Part shown: piece by piece, positions 8,056-18,550 of the stretch
Layout of the letters: every line of letters starts with the position of its first letter
Position numbering within the stretch: the first letter of the stretch is position 1
Source of the DNA: Bradyrhizobium sp. BR13661
Lineage (GTDB): Bacteria; Pseudomonadota; Alphaproteobacteria; Rhizobiales; Xanthobacteraceae
Length of the DNA stretch: 64,000 nt
Direction of reading: 5' to 3'
Assembly (NCBI RefSeq): GCF_029892425.1
Contig: NZ_JARXWB010000012.1
Span: 1-64,000, forward strand
Translations under genes and position numbers: made by a program
Notes under the pieces: model-generated
Seen by the model: only the letters and a program-made list of their open reading frames with translations
Databases searched by the model: none
Told to the model about the DNA's origin: nothing

Positions 8056-8649
8056 CTATTCGATAACAGGCACGTGCTTCGCCGCCGTTCGCGACAACGT
8101 GCCATCGAGCCGCGGATCGTCCGCCACCTCGATCTGGCGACGGAACGGGATGAAGCCGGAGCGCTGGTAGAACGCAACGGCTGACGGATGATCGAGGGTG
8201 CAGGTGTGGACCCAGACGCGACGCACGTCACGCGACCATGCGTGCTCCAGCGCGCGGTTCATCAGGAAGCGGGCGGCGCCGGTGCCGATCAGGCCCGTGG
8301 TGACGCCGAAATAGACCAGCTCGCATTGGCCGGGGTCGCGGAAATCGAGCTCGAGCAGGCCTTCGTCGCGGCCGTCGACGACGAGAGCGTAGATTTCAAT
8401 GCCCGGGGCTTGGATGATCGCGGCGAGTTCTGCATCGTTCAAGCGCACACGCGATGTCCAGAGCCACTCTTCGCCGACGCGACGAAAGAGATCGCGGTAC
8501 CAGGGAAGCGTGGGCGCATCGACCTCGCGGAGCGTCCACGCGCCGGGCGGATCGTTGCGGCGCTGGGGCGGTGCCGTCATTTCCAGATGGGTGACGACGG
8601 CGGCGATCTTGCCGGTGGGGATGTCGGAATAGCCGTCGGGGAGGATCAT
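8056..8649 (-). CDS. GNAT-family N-acetyltransferase
   Basis: The protein has 197 residues. The GNAT core lies in the second half: ALVVDGRDEGLLELDF as strands 2-4, then the acetyl-CoA loop region VTTGLIGTGAARFLMNRALEHAW, and VWVHTCTLDHPSAVAFYQRSGFIPF as the typical motif B with the YxxxGF ending. It is probably a cytosolic small-molecule or peptide acetyltransferase of unknown acceptor. It sits upstream of a composite repeat and is not obviously co-transcribed with glpK, which lies on the same strand beyond the repeat. Confidence 0.8.
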   Translation of the reverse strand: MILPDGYSDIPTGKIAAVVTHLEMTAPPQRRNDPPGAWTLREVDAPTLPWYRDLFRRVGEEWLWTSRVRLNDAELAAIIQAPGIEIYALVVDGRDEGLLELDFRDPGQCELVYFGVTTGLIGTGAARFLMNRALEHAWSRDVRRVWVHTCTLDHPSAVAFYQRSGFIPFRRQIEVADDPRLDGTLSRTAAKHVPVIE

Positions 8650-8690
8650 GGGATTCTCTCAGTGAGGCTCAGCGCGAGCCTGATATTCAA

Positions 8691-8834
8691 CGTCGTCCCG
8701 GCGAAGGCCGGGACCCATAACCACGAGTCTAAATTGTTTTGCGGTGTTGGAACGACGAGTCCCGTTCGCAACATGTGCTGCGGAGTATGGGTCCCGGCCC
8801 CCCGTGCGCAATTGCGCACTAGGCCGGGACGACG
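8691..8834. repeat. Composite palindromic intergenic element
   Basis: Outer arms CGTCGTCCCGGC and GCCGGGACGACG enclose inner inverted copies GGGACCCATA and TATGGGTCCC. The right half also contains GTGCGCAATTGCGCAC. The whole 144 bases can fold into a long cruciform. It resembles the dispersed Bradyrhizobium palindromic repeats and fills almost all of the gap between two genes. Confidence 0.7.
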
Positions 8835-8858
8835 GCGGTGTTGGTTACAAGAAGCCGC

Positions 8859-10358
8859 CTACCCCTCGCCCTCGTCGCTCGCCAGCACGCCCTTGACCGC
8901 GCGGGCCCAGCCGGCGAGCTTTCGTTCGCGGGTGGCATCGCTCATGTTGGGCTTGAAGCGATGCTCGAGGCGCCAATTGTCGGCGAACTTGGTCGGCTCG
9001 GGATAGACGCCCGCGTTGAGGCCGGCGAGATAGGCCGCACCCAGCGCCGTGGTCTCCTGGATCACCGGGCGATCGACCGGCGCGTCGAGGAGATCGGCGA
9101 GGCGCTGCATGGTCCAGTCCGACGCGGTCATGCCGCCGTCGACGCGGAGCACGACGCTCGCGGTTTCCGAGCTCGGCCAGTCCGCCCGCATCGCGGCCCA
9201 GAGATCGAAGGTCTGGTAGCAGACGCTCTCCAGCGCAGCATGCGCAAGCTCGGCAGGTCCGGTGTTGCGGGTGAGGCCGAACAGCGCGCCGCGCACGCGC
9301 GGATTCCAGTAGGGCGCGCCCAAGCCGACGAAGGCCGGCACGAGATAGACGCTCTGCATGGAGTCGGACTGGTCAGCGAGCGGTCCGGTCTCGGCCGCGT
9401 GCTTGATGATGCCGAGGCCATCGCGCAGCCATTGCACGGCCGAGCCCGCGACGAAGATCGAACCCTCGAGCGCGTAGGTGCGCTTGCCGTCAAGCTGGTA
9501 GGCGATGGTGGTGAGCAGCTTGTTCTTCGATACCACCGGCGTGGAGCCGGTGTTGAGCAGCGCGAAACAGCCGGTGCCGTAGGTCGACTTCATCATGCCC
9601 GGGCGGAAGCAGGCCTGGCCGATGGTCGCGGCCTGCTGGTCGCCGGCGATGCCGCAAATCGGAATCGCGCCGCCGAACAGATCAGGCGTGCTGTCGCCGA
9701 AGCGGGCCGACGAGTCCTTCACTTCGGGGAGCATCGAGCGCGGCACGCCGATGATCTCCAAGAGCTCGTCGTCCCACTGGCCGGTGTGGATGTTGAACAG
9801 CAGCGTGCGCGAGGCATTGGTGGCGTCGGTGGCGTGCACCTTGCCGCCGGTGAGGCGCCAGAGCAGGTAGCAATCGACCGTGCCGAACATCAGCTCGCCG
9901 CGGGCCGCGCGGGCGCCGGGGACGTGGTCGAGGATCCAGGCGACCTTGGTGCCGGAGAAATAGGGATCGATGATCAGGCCCGTCTTCTGCGAGATCAGCG
10001 GCTCGCGGCCGTCGTGCTTGAGCCTGGAGCAGACGTCCGCGGTGCGGCGGTCCTGCCAGACGATGGCGCGGTGCACGGCCTGCCCCGTGGCGCGGTCCCA
10101 CACCACGGTGGTCTCGCGCTGGTTGGTGATGCCGATCGCGGCGATGTCCTTGGCCGTGATGCCGGCCCGCTCGATCGCGTCGCGGCAGACCATCACGGTC
10201 GAGGTCCAGATGTCCTCCGGCTCATGCTCGACCCAGCCCGAGGCCGGGAAATGCTGCGGAAACTCCTGCTGCGCGCGGGCGGCAATCGAAATATCGCTGC
10301 GAAACACGATCGCGCGCGAGGAGGTGGTGCCCTGGTCGATGGCGAGGACGAAAGACAT
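8859..10358 (-). CDS. glpK: Glycerol kinase
   Basis: The protein has 499 residues, the normal length for GlpK. FGGY-kinase features are easy to see: the N-terminal phosphate-binding DQGTTSSRAIVF, TNQRETTVVWDRATG, WQDRRTA, and the adenosine loop RVDGGMTASDWTMQRLADLLD. It phosphorylates glycerol to sn-glycerol 3-phosphate in the cytosol. No glpD, glpF or transporter lies next to it, so it stands apart from the usual glp operon. The start at 10358 matches the family N terminus (MSFVLAIDQGTTS). Confidence 0.95.
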   Translation of the reverse strand: MSFVLAIDQGTTSSRAIVFRSDISIAARAQQEFPQHFPASGWVEHEPEDIWTSTVMVCRDAIERAGITAKDIAAIGITNQRETTVVWDRATGQAVHRAIVWQDRRTADVCSRLKHDGREPLISQKTGLIIDPYFSGTKVAWILDHVPGARAARGELMFGTVDCYLLWRLTGGKVHATDATNASRTLLFNIHTGQWDDELLEIIGVPRSMLPEVKDSSARFGDSTPDLFGGAIPICGIAGDQQAATIGQACFRPGMMKSTYGTGCFALLNTGSTPVVSKNKLLTTIAYQLDGKRTYALEGSIFVAGSAVQWLRDGLGIIKHAAETGPLADQSDSMQSVYLVPAFVGLGAPYWNPRVRGALFGLTRNTGPAELAHAALESVCYQTFDLWAAMRADWPSSETASVVLRVDGGMTASDWTMQRLADLLDAPVDRPVIQETTALGAAYLAGLNAGVYPEPTKFADNWRLEHRFKPNMSDATRERKLAGWARAVKGVLASDEGEG

Positions 10359-10468
10359 GGCAGCTTACCTTGGCGTTTTCTTTGGGCGTTTCCCTGAAGG
10401 GGGTCGTTGTGTCGCGCCAAAGAAACGGGATTGCCGCGGAGAGGTCAAGGTGGGATGAGCGGAGCGCG

Positions 10469-10626
10469 CCCCTGGCCGGTCATGAAGCTCGAGGCATCCG
10501 AGGCGAGATAGGCCACTGCGCCTGCGATTTCGTCGGGCTCGCCGATGCGGCGGAGCGGCCGATGCCGCGGCTGGAGCCGGTGACGATTGCGACCTTGCCG
10601 GTGAGATCAAACGGGGTGTTTTTCAT
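10469..10626 (-). pseudogene. Short-chain dehydrogenase/reductase with large internal deletion
   Basis: From ATG 10626 the reading begins MKNTPFDLTGKVAIVTGSSRGIGRS, the cofactor-binding N terminus of an SDR (TGxxxGxG). It then jumps, with a change of frame, to RRIGEPDEIAGAVAYLASDASSFMTGQG, the C-terminal SDR segment. About 200 central residues, including the catalytic Ser-Tyr-Lys, are missing. The hexamer ATCGGC occurs on both sides of the junction, which suggests deletion by short homology. It sits downstream of pimD on the same strand, and an intact gene there would have extended the operon. Confidence 0.85.
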
Positions 10627-10658
10627 TGTTATAGGGGCTCCGCTGATGCCATTCACTC

Positions 10659-10745
10659 CGTCATTGCGAGGAGCGAAGCGACGAAGCAATCCAGAGATGT
10701 CGCCGCGGAGACAGACTGGATTGCTTCGCTTCGCTCGCAATGACG
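10659..10745. repeat. Long inverted-repeat element (CGTCATTGCGAG type)
   Basis: The left arm CGTCATTGCGAGGAGCGAAG... ending in GAAGCAATCCAG is mirrored by CTGGATTGCTTC...CTCGCAATGACG around a 15-base centre (AGATGTCGCCGCGGAGACAGA region). It occupies the gap between the SDR remnant and pimD. This is one of the common dispersed palindromes of Bradyrhizobium genomes (recalled, not searched). Confidence 0.75.
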
Positions 10746-10758
10746 GTGGTGGAGAGAC

Positions 10759-11901
10759 TCAGATCAACCCACCCGCATCGGCGACGCGGCGCTGGTGATA
10801 GTCGGTGTCGCCGAAGGTGTTCTCGATCATGGTGAGGCGCTTGAAGTAGTGGCCGATCTTCGCCTCCATGGTCATGCCGATGCCGCCGTGAAGCTGGATC
10901 GCCTGCTGGCCGACGAACTTCAGCGACTTGCCGATCTGCACCTTGGCCGCGGCGATGGCGTTGGCGCGCTCTTTGGCGTTCTCGAAATCACCAGCCATGG
11001 TCGCGAACATCGACATCGAGCGCGCCTGCTCGGCCGCGACGAACATGTCGGAGGCGCGGTGCTGCAGCGACTGGAACGAGCCGATCGCGACGCCGAATTG
11101 CTTGCGCGTCTTGATGTACTCGACCGTGGTCTTGAGCGACTCGTCCATCAGGCCGACCGCTTCCGCACAGAGCGCGACGCGGGCTTCGTCCACCACGCGC
11201 TCGATCAGCGCCAGTGAGTCATCAGGATTTCCGATCGCGGCGTCCGCGCCAACCTCGACACCCGTAAAAGTGATGTCGGCGGCGTGCAGGCCGTCCTGGG
11301 TCGGGTAGGATTTTTTGGTGACGCCCTTGGCATCAGCCGGAACCAGGAACACGCCGATGCCGGTCGTGTCGCGGCGCCCACCCTTGGTACGCGCGGTGAC
11401 GATGAGGGTGTCGGCGTTCTCGCCGTTGAGCACGACGAATTTTTCACCATCGATGACCCAGCCGTCACCCTTCTTCTTCGCCGTGGTGGCGACGTCGAAG
11501 AGATCATAGCGCGAGTTCTTCTCGAGCTGGGCGAACGCCAGCGTCTTGCTGCCGTCGACGATCCCAGGCACATGCGCGGCCTTCTGCGCATCGGTGCCGG
11601 CATGACGGAGGAAGCCGCCACCGATCACGACGGTCGCCAGATACGGCTCGAGCACCAGCGCCTTGCCGAGCGCTTCCATCACGATCATGGTCTCGACGCC
11701 GCCGCCGCCGAAGCCGCCATCGGCCTCGCTGAAGGGCAGGCCGAGCAGCCCCTGCTCGGCGAGCTTGCCCCAGACGGCTTTGCTCCAGCCGCCCTTCTCC
11801 TTCATGTATTTCTTGCGGCTCTCGAAATCGTAGGAATCGGTCAGCAGGCCGTCGATGCTGTCCTTCAGGAGCCGCTGCTCCTCGGTCAAATCAAAATCCA
11901 T
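10759..11901 (-). CDS. pimD: Acyl-CoA dehydrogenase, PimD-like small subunit
   Basis: The protein has 380 residues with the acyl-CoA dehydrogenase order: helical N domain (MDFDLTEEQRLLKDSIDGLL), middle beta domain with the FAQLEKNSRYD stretch, and C-terminal helical domain with RKQFGVAIGSFQSLQHRASDM and QLHGGIGMTMEAKIGHYFKR. It is an FAD flavoprotein, predicted to introduce the 2,3-double bond in dicarboxyl-CoA or acyl-CoA together with PimC. It is the last intact gene of the pim-like operon, separated from pimC by a small hairpin repeat. The symbol is assigned by operon order matching Rhodopseudomonas pimFABCDE. Confidence 0.8.
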   Translation of the reverse strand: MDFDLTEEQRLLKDSIDGLLTDSYDFESRKKYMKEKGGWSKAVWGKLAEQGLLGLPFSEADGGFGGGGVETMIVMEALGKALVLEPYLATVVIGGGFLRHAGTDAQKAAHVPGIVDGSKTLAFAQLEKNSRYDLFDVATTAKKKGDGWVIDGEKFVVLNGENADTLIVTARTKGGRRDTTGIGVFLVPADAKGVTKKSYPTQDGLHAADITFTGVEVGADAAIGNPDDSLALIERVVDEARVALCAEAVGLMDESLKTTVEYIKTRKQFGVAIGSFQSLQHRASDMFVAAEQARSMSMFATMAGDFENAKERANAIAAAKVQIGKSLKFVGQQAIQLHGGIGMTMEAKIGHYFKRLTMIENTFGDTDYHQRRVADAGGLI

Positions 11902-11954
11902 CTCTGTTTCCTCAAACTAACAAGTGTCTGCTCGGAGAGAGCCCCTCACCCCAA

Positions 11955-11982
11955 CCCTCTCCCCGTAAGAACGGGGAGAGGG
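11955..11982. repeat. Hairpin repeat between pimC and pimD
   Basis: CCCTCTCCCCGT-AAGA-ACGGGGAGAGGG is a perfect 12-bp stem with a four-base loop, in the context CCCCTCACCCCAACCCTCTCCCC that is widely repeated in rhizobial genomes. It separates two genes of one operon, so it may modulate relative expression rather than terminate. Confidence 0.7.
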
Positions 11983-11994
11983 AGGGAGAGAGCA

Positions 11995-13185
11995 TCACAA
12001 TCCCAGCACCGCCTTGGCGATGATGTTGCGCTGGATCTCGTTGGAGCCGCCGTAGATCGAGACCTTGCGGTTGTTGAAGTAGCTCGGCGCGATCTGGGCG
12101 GTCCAGTCCATGGCTTCGTTGGAACCGTCGTCGCCGTGCACGTCGTAAGGAGCCGCGAGCGGGCCGATCACTTCCATCAGCAATTCAGTGGTGGTCTGCT
12201 GGATCTCGGAGCCCTTGATCTTCAGCACCGAAGAGGCCGGATTGGGCTTGCCCTTGCCGTGCTTGCCTTCATCCGCGACGACGCGCAGCTGCGTCAGCTC
12301 AAGCGCCTTCAGCTCGATCTCGCAGGCCGCGAGCTTCTCGCGGAAAGCCGAATCCTGGATGATCGGCTTGCCGCCGGCCTCGACCTTGCCGGCCAGATCA
12401 CGGATGCGGCGCAGCCTTTCCTTGGAAACGCCGACGCGCGCGATGCCGGTACGCTCATTGCCGAGCAGGAATTTCGCGTAATCCCAGCCCTTGTTCTCCT
12501 CGCCGATCAGGTTCTCGTAAGGAACTTCCACGTCGTCGAAGAACACTTCGTTGACCTCATGGCCACCATCGATGGTCTGAATCGGGCGCACGGTGACGCC
12601 CTTCGACTTCATCGGGAACACGATGAAGGAGATGCCCATCTGCTTCTTCGCTGACGCGTCGGTGCGACAGAGGCAGAAGATCATGTCGGCGTGCTGGGCG
12701 AGCGTCGTCCAGGTCTTCTGGCCGTTGATGATCCATTTGTCGCCCTTGCGCTCGGCTTTTGTCTTCAGCGACGCAAGGTCAGAGCCCGAACCCGGCTCCG
12801 AAAAGCCCTGGCACCACCAATCGTCGACATTGGCGATGCGCGGCAGGTACTTCTTCTTCTGCTCTTCGTTGCCGAAGGTGTAGATGACGGGGCCGACCAT
12901 GCTGACGCCGAAGGCGAGCGGCTGCGGCGCCGGGTAGGACTGCAGCTCCTCGTTGAAGATGTAGTGCTGCACAGAGGTCCAGCCGGTGCCACCATACTGC
13001 GTCGGCCAGTGGCTGACGCCCCAGCCCTTCTTGTTGAGGATGCGCCACCACGTCACCATCTCGTCCTTCGAGAGGTGACGGCCCTCGACCAGCTTGCGCC
13101 GCGTATCCGGCGGCACGTTGTCGCGGAAGAACGACCGCACTTCCTCGCGAAACGCCTGCTCTTCTTTCGTGAATGCGAGATCCAT
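11995..13185 (-). CDS. pimC: Acyl-CoA dehydrogenase, PimC-like large subunit
   Basis: The protein has 396 residues from ATG 13185, preceded by AGGAGG. The 50 codons upstream in frame run through a palindromic repeat and are rejected. The N terminus MDLAFTKEEQAFREEVRSFF, the FAD signature WCQGFSEPGSGSDLASLKT and the C-terminal IYGGSNEIQRNIIAKAVLGL are classic for the family. It probably works with PimD on medium-chain or dicarboxylic acyl-CoA. Electrons would go to ETF, whose genes are not in the window. It is third from the end of the pim-like operon. Confidence 0.85.
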   Translation of the reverse strand: MDLAFTKEEQAFREEVRSFFRDNVPPDTRRKLVEGRHLSKDEMVTWWRILNKKGWGVSHWPTQYGGTGWTSVQHYIFNEELQSYPAPQPLAFGVSMVGPVIYTFGNEEQKKKYLPRIANVDDWWCQGFSEPGSGSDLASLKTKAERKGDKWIINGQKTWTTLAQHADMIFCLCRTDASAKKQMGISFIVFPMKSKGVTVRPIQTIDGGHEVNEVFFDDVEVPYENLIGEENKGWDYAKFLLGNERTGIARVGVSKERLRRIRDLAGKVEAGGKPIIQDSAFREKLAACEIELKALELTQLRVVADEGKHGKGKPNPASSVLKIKGSEIQQTTTELLMEVIGPLAAPYDVHGDDGSNEAMDWTAQIAPSYFNNRKVSIYGGSNEIQRNIIAKAVLGL

Positions 13186-13215
13186 CGGATCCTCCTGTGA
13201 AACGTATTCCCTATT

Positions 13216-13311
13216 CGTCATTCCGGGGCGCGCGAAGCGCGAACCCGGAATCCAGAGATTGTGGCTCGAGGTTCCGGGTTCATTCGCTAGCGCGAATGCC
13301 CCGGAACGACG
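13216..13311. repeat. Palindromic repeat between pimB and pimC
   Basis: The outer arms CGTCATTCCGGGGC and GCCCCGGAACGACG, with inner inverted copies of AACCCGGAA / TTCCGGGTT and GCGCGAA motifs, make a 96-base cruciform-like element. It lies inside the operon, directly upstream of the pimC ribosome-binding site. Confidence 0.7.
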
Positions 13312-13318
13312 GCGCCGG

Positions 13319-14506
13319 TTACTGCAACACCTCAAACAGACCGGCAGCGCCCATGCCGCCGCCGACGCACATGGTGACGACCGCGTACTTGGCCTTGCGG
13401 CGGCGGCCTTCGATCAAAGCGTGGCCGGTCAGGCGCGCGCCCGACATGCCGTAGGGGTGGCCGACCGCGATTGCGCCGCCATCGACGTTGATTTTCTCGG
13501 GATCGATGCCGAGCTTGTCGCGGCAATACAGCACCTGCACCGCAAAGGCTTCGTTCAGCTCCCAGAGGCCGATGTCGTCGACCTTGAGGCCATGGCGCTT
13601 GAGCAGGCGCGGCACGGCAAACACCGGGCCGATGCCCATCTCGTCCGGCTCGCAGCCGGCGGAGACGAAGCCGCGGAAAATGCCGAGCGGGCTGAGCCCG
13701 CGCTTCGCCGCTTCCTTGTCGCTCATGATCACCGAGGCGCTGGCGCCGTCGGAGAGCTGGCTGGCATTGCCGGCGGTAATGGCGAAACCTTCGCCGCGCA
13801 CGGGCTTGAGGCCGGCGAGGCCTTCGATCGTGGTCTCCGGGCGCGGACCCTCGTCCTGCGACAGCGTGACGTCCTTCATCGACACGGCGCCGGTCGCCTT
13901 GTCGGTGACCGCCATCTGCGTCGTGATCGGCGCGATCTCGTCCTTGAACTTGCCGCCCTGCTGCGCGGCCGCGGTGCGGCGCTGGCTCTCCAGCGAATAT
14001 TCGTCCTGCTTCTCGCGCGAGATGCCGTAGCGCTTGGCGACAATCTCGGCGGTGTCGATCATGGGCATGTAGACCTCGCCCTTGATCTTGAGCAGCGCCG
14101 GATCCTGGGCGTGGAAGCCGTTCATCTTGTCGTTCTGCACCAGCGAGATCGACTCGCCGCCGCCGCCGACCGCGACCTCGACACCGTCGAAGATCACAGA
14201 GCGGGCGGCGAGCGCGATCGCCTGCAGGCCCGAGGCGCACTGACGGTCGATGGTGGTGCCGGCAACGGTGACCGGCAGACCGGCCCGGAGCAGTGCCTTG
14301 CGAGCGATGTTGCCGCCGGTCGCGCCCTGCTGCAGCGCCGAGCCCATCACGACGTCCTCGATCTCCTTCGGATCGACTTTTGCGCGCGCGACGGCTTCGC
14401 CGATGGCGTGGCCGAGCAGCGTGGCGCCCTCGGTGGCGTTGAGCATGCCGCGATAGGCCTTGCCGATCGGCGTGCGGGCGGTGGAAACGATGACGGCGTC
14501 GGTCAA
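13319..14506 (-). CDS. pimB: Thiolase (acetyl-CoA C-acyltransferase), PimB-like
   Basis: The protein has 395 residues, normal for thiolases. The nucleophilic cysteine is in RQCASGLQAI, followed later by NEAFAVQVL, the GHPYGMSGAR histidine loop, and the second catalytic cysteine in VTMCVGGGMGAAGLFE. It cleaves 3-oxoacyl-CoA with CoA in the last step of beta-oxidation. Its ATG overlaps the pimA stop (ATGA), which shows translational coupling. Confidence 0.88.
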   Translation of the reverse strand: MTDAVIVSTARTPIGKAYRGMLNATEGATLLGHAIGEAVARAKVDPKEIEDVVMGSALQQGATGGNIARKALLRAGLPVTVAGTTIDRQCASGLQAIALAARSVIFDGVEVAVGGGGESISLVQNDKMNGFHAQDPALLKIKGEVYMPMIDTAEIVAKRYGISREKQDEYSLESQRRTAAAQQGGKFKDEIAPITTQMAVTDKATGAVSMKDVTLSQDEGPRPETTIEGLAGLKPVRGEGFAITAGNASQLSDGASASVIMSDKEAAKRGLSPLGIFRGFVSAGCEPDEMGIGPVFAVPRLLKRHGLKVDDIGLWELNEAFAVQVLYCRDKLGIDPEKINVDGGAIAVGHPYGMSGARLTGHALIEGRRRKAKYAVVTMCVGGGMGAAGLFEVLQ

Positions 14507-16179
14507 GAGCGACCTCCTGGTTGCGTTAGATGTGATGGTTTCTGCTGCTGGCGCAATTCGTGCCGCGACAGCTTTCCAACCGGCGTGCGCGGCAGATCGT
14601 CGACGAACGCGACCTCCGCCGGCATTTCGTGCTTGCCGATCTTGCCGGCGAGCTGCGCACGCAGCTCGTCGAGCGAGAACGGCTTTGCGTCCGGCTTCAG
14701 CTTGATGAAGGCTTTCGCGGCCTCGCCCCGATATTGGTCGGGAATGCCGAGCACGATCACCTCGTGCACGCCTGGAACGGTGTAGATCGCCTGCTCGATC
14801 ATCTGCGGATAGACGTTGAAGCCACCGGAGATGATCATGTCCTTCTTGCGGTCGACCAGGAAGAAATAGCCGTCGGTGTCGACATAGCCGATGTCGCCGG
14901 TGAGAAAGCGGCCGTCGATGAAGGCCTCTGCCGATCCCACCGGCTTGTTCCAGTAGCCCTTGGTGACGTTCGGGCCCTTGATGCGGATCTCGCCAACTTC
15001 GCCCGGCGGCAGCACTTTGGTGGGATCATCCAGCGAGACGACGTCGAGCTCGATGCCGGGCAGCATCAGACCGATCGAGCCGGGCTTGTCGGGACCAACA
15101 GGCGGATGGCCGGTGCCGGGCGAGCAGGTCTCGGTCATGCCCCAGCCGCTCCTCAGCTTCTTGCCGACCTTGCTCTCGAAGAACTTCGCGACCTCGACCG
15201 GCAGCGGCGCGCCGCCGGAGCCGATGGCGGTGAGCGAGGAGAAATCGCGCTTGTCGAGATTGGGGAGCGCGGCGATCGCGATCCACATCGTCGGCACGCC
15301 CGGAAAATAAGTCGCACGCTTGACCTCGATGTCGCGCATCACAGCTTCAACATCGAAACGCTGGTGGATCGAGATCAGATTGCCGCGCCTGAGCGAGGAC
15401 AGCAGCACCACCGTGAGCGCGTAGATGTGGAACAGCGGCAGCACGCAGATCACGCGCTCGATGACGTCGCCGCGCGTCGCACGCGCCGGCTTGCCCCAGA
15501 CGTCATAGATCGACACCGCCGAGGTCAGATTACCGTGCGTGAGCATGGCGCCCTTCGGCAGGCCGGTGGTGCCGCCGGTATATTGCAGCAGCGCGACGTC
15601 ATCGACGGCAACAGCGGGCCATTGCGCCGGGGTCGGCGCGCCCTCGACGAAGGCCTTGAAGGTGACGACGCGCGGGTCATCGGGAATTGGCGCCTGCGGC
15701 GTGCCGACCTTGCCCCAGCTGTCGTCCTCGCAGACGACGAGGCGGTCGATCAGCCCCTTCTCCAGAAATTTCAGCGCGGTCGGCAGCAGGGCCTGGAGGT
15801 TCGAGGTGATGAGCAGGCGCGAGCCGGAATCAGAGACCTTGTGCGTCAGCGCGATCTCGCCATCGAGCGGTGACAGATGCGCGACACGGCTGCCTGCCTT
15901 CAGCGCGCCGAAGAAATTGACCGGATGATCCGGCGTATTGCCGAGGAACAGCGCGACGGAGCTGTTCCTGCCGCAGCCTGCGCGCAGGAACGCGGCGGCC
16001 GCGCGCTCGGCCATCCCCGCGAGCTCGGTATAGGTGATCGGACGATCGCGAAACTCGAGCGCGGTGCGCGGGCCGTAATTCGCTGCGGCCGTCGCGAGCA
16101 GGTCAGGCAGCGTGCCCTGGACGATGGTTTCGTCCCAATGCACGCCCTCGGGGTAAAACTGTTCGCCGGGATGGGTCAT
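14503..16179 (-). CDS. pimA: Acyl-CoA ligase (AMP-forming), PimA-like
   Basis: The 558-residue member of the ANL superfamily has the P-loop LLQYTGGTTGLPKGAMLTHGN, GWGMTETCS, the hinge LTGDIGYVDTDGYFFLVDRKKDMIISGGFNVYP and the C-terminal catalytic lysine region LPRTPVGKLSRHELR. It activates a carboxylic acid to its CoA thioester using ATP. In Rhodopseudomonas, PimA prefers dicarboxylic and medium- to long-chain fatty acids; the same substrates are inferred here from operon content. It overlaps pimB by four bases. Confidence 0.85.
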   Translation of the reverse strand: MTHPGEQFYPEGVHWDETIVQGTLPDLLATAAANYGPRTALEFRDRPITYTELAGMAERAAAAFLRAGCGRNSSVALFLGNTPDHPVNFFGALKAGSRVAHLSPLDGEIALTHKVSDSGSRLLITSNLQALLPTALKFLEKGLIDRLVVCEDDSWGKVGTPQAPIPDDPRVVTFKAFVEGAPTPAQWPAVAVDDVALLQYTGGTTGLPKGAMLTHGNLTSAVSIYDVWGKPARATRGDVIERVICVLPLFHIYALTVVLLSSLRRGNLISIHQRFDVEAVMRDIEVKRATYFPGVPTMWIAIAALPNLDKRDFSSLTAIGSGGAPLPVEVAKFFESKVGKKLRSGWGMTETCSPGTGHPPVGPDKPGSIGLMLPGIELDVVSLDDPTKVLPPGEVGEIRIKGPNVTKGYWNKPVGSAEAFIDGRFLTGDIGYVDTDGYFFLVDRKKDMIISGGFNVYPQMIEQAIYTVPGVHEVIVLGIPDQYRGEAAKAFIKLKPDAKPFSLDELRAQLAGKIGKHEMPAEVAFVDDLPRTPVGKLSRHELRQQQKPSHLTQPGGRS

Positions 16180-16199
16180 TTTCTACATCACAATCAGTG

Positions 16200-16304
16200 G
16201 TCATTCCGGGGCGCGACGAAGTCGCGAACCCGGAATCCATCAAGCAGCACGCTCGAAGGCGAAATGGATTCCGGGCCTGGCCCTTCGGGCCATCCCGGAA
16301 TGAC
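16200..16304. repeat. Palindromic repeat between pimF and pimA
   Basis: Outer arms GTCATTCCGGG and CCCGGAATGAC enclose inner copies CCCGGAATCCAT and ATGGATTCCGGG. It is the same family as the element at 13216-13311 but with a different centre, and it fills the gap between two genes of the operon. Confidence 0.7.
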
Positions 16305-16324
16305 GCCGAGAGTGCCAGCCCCCA

Positions 16325-18421
<2,097 letters not shown>

Positions 18422-18465
18422 GGTGTCCCTCCTTGGTGGGGATATACTTTTGTTCAATTTCGCAG

Positions 18466-18484
18466 TGCGGAATTTAATTCCGCA
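18466..18484. promoter_or_regulatory. Candidate IclR (PimR) operator
   Basis: TGCGGAATT-T-AATTCCGCA is a perfect 9+1+9 palindrome placed between the divergent pimF and IclR starts. IclR-family boxes often contain inverted GGAA/TTCC elements of this size. It is 45 bases upstream of the pimF start, well placed to control the operon. Confidence 0.65.
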
Positions 18485-18550
18485 TCTTGACGGCAGGGTT
18501 ATTTTGAAGCACGTGGCTTGTCAACGACTCCGCGCAAGAGCAGATCAGGG

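Noticed and set aside
8838..10397. Plus-strand open frame (519 codons) opposite glpK
   Set aside because: GlpK is unmistakable; the opposite frame is Arg/Gly/Ala-rich and has no motif.
13186..13335. Fifty-codon N-terminal extension of PimC
   Set aside because: It translates a palindromic repeat; AGGAGG just before 13185 and family alignment place the start there.
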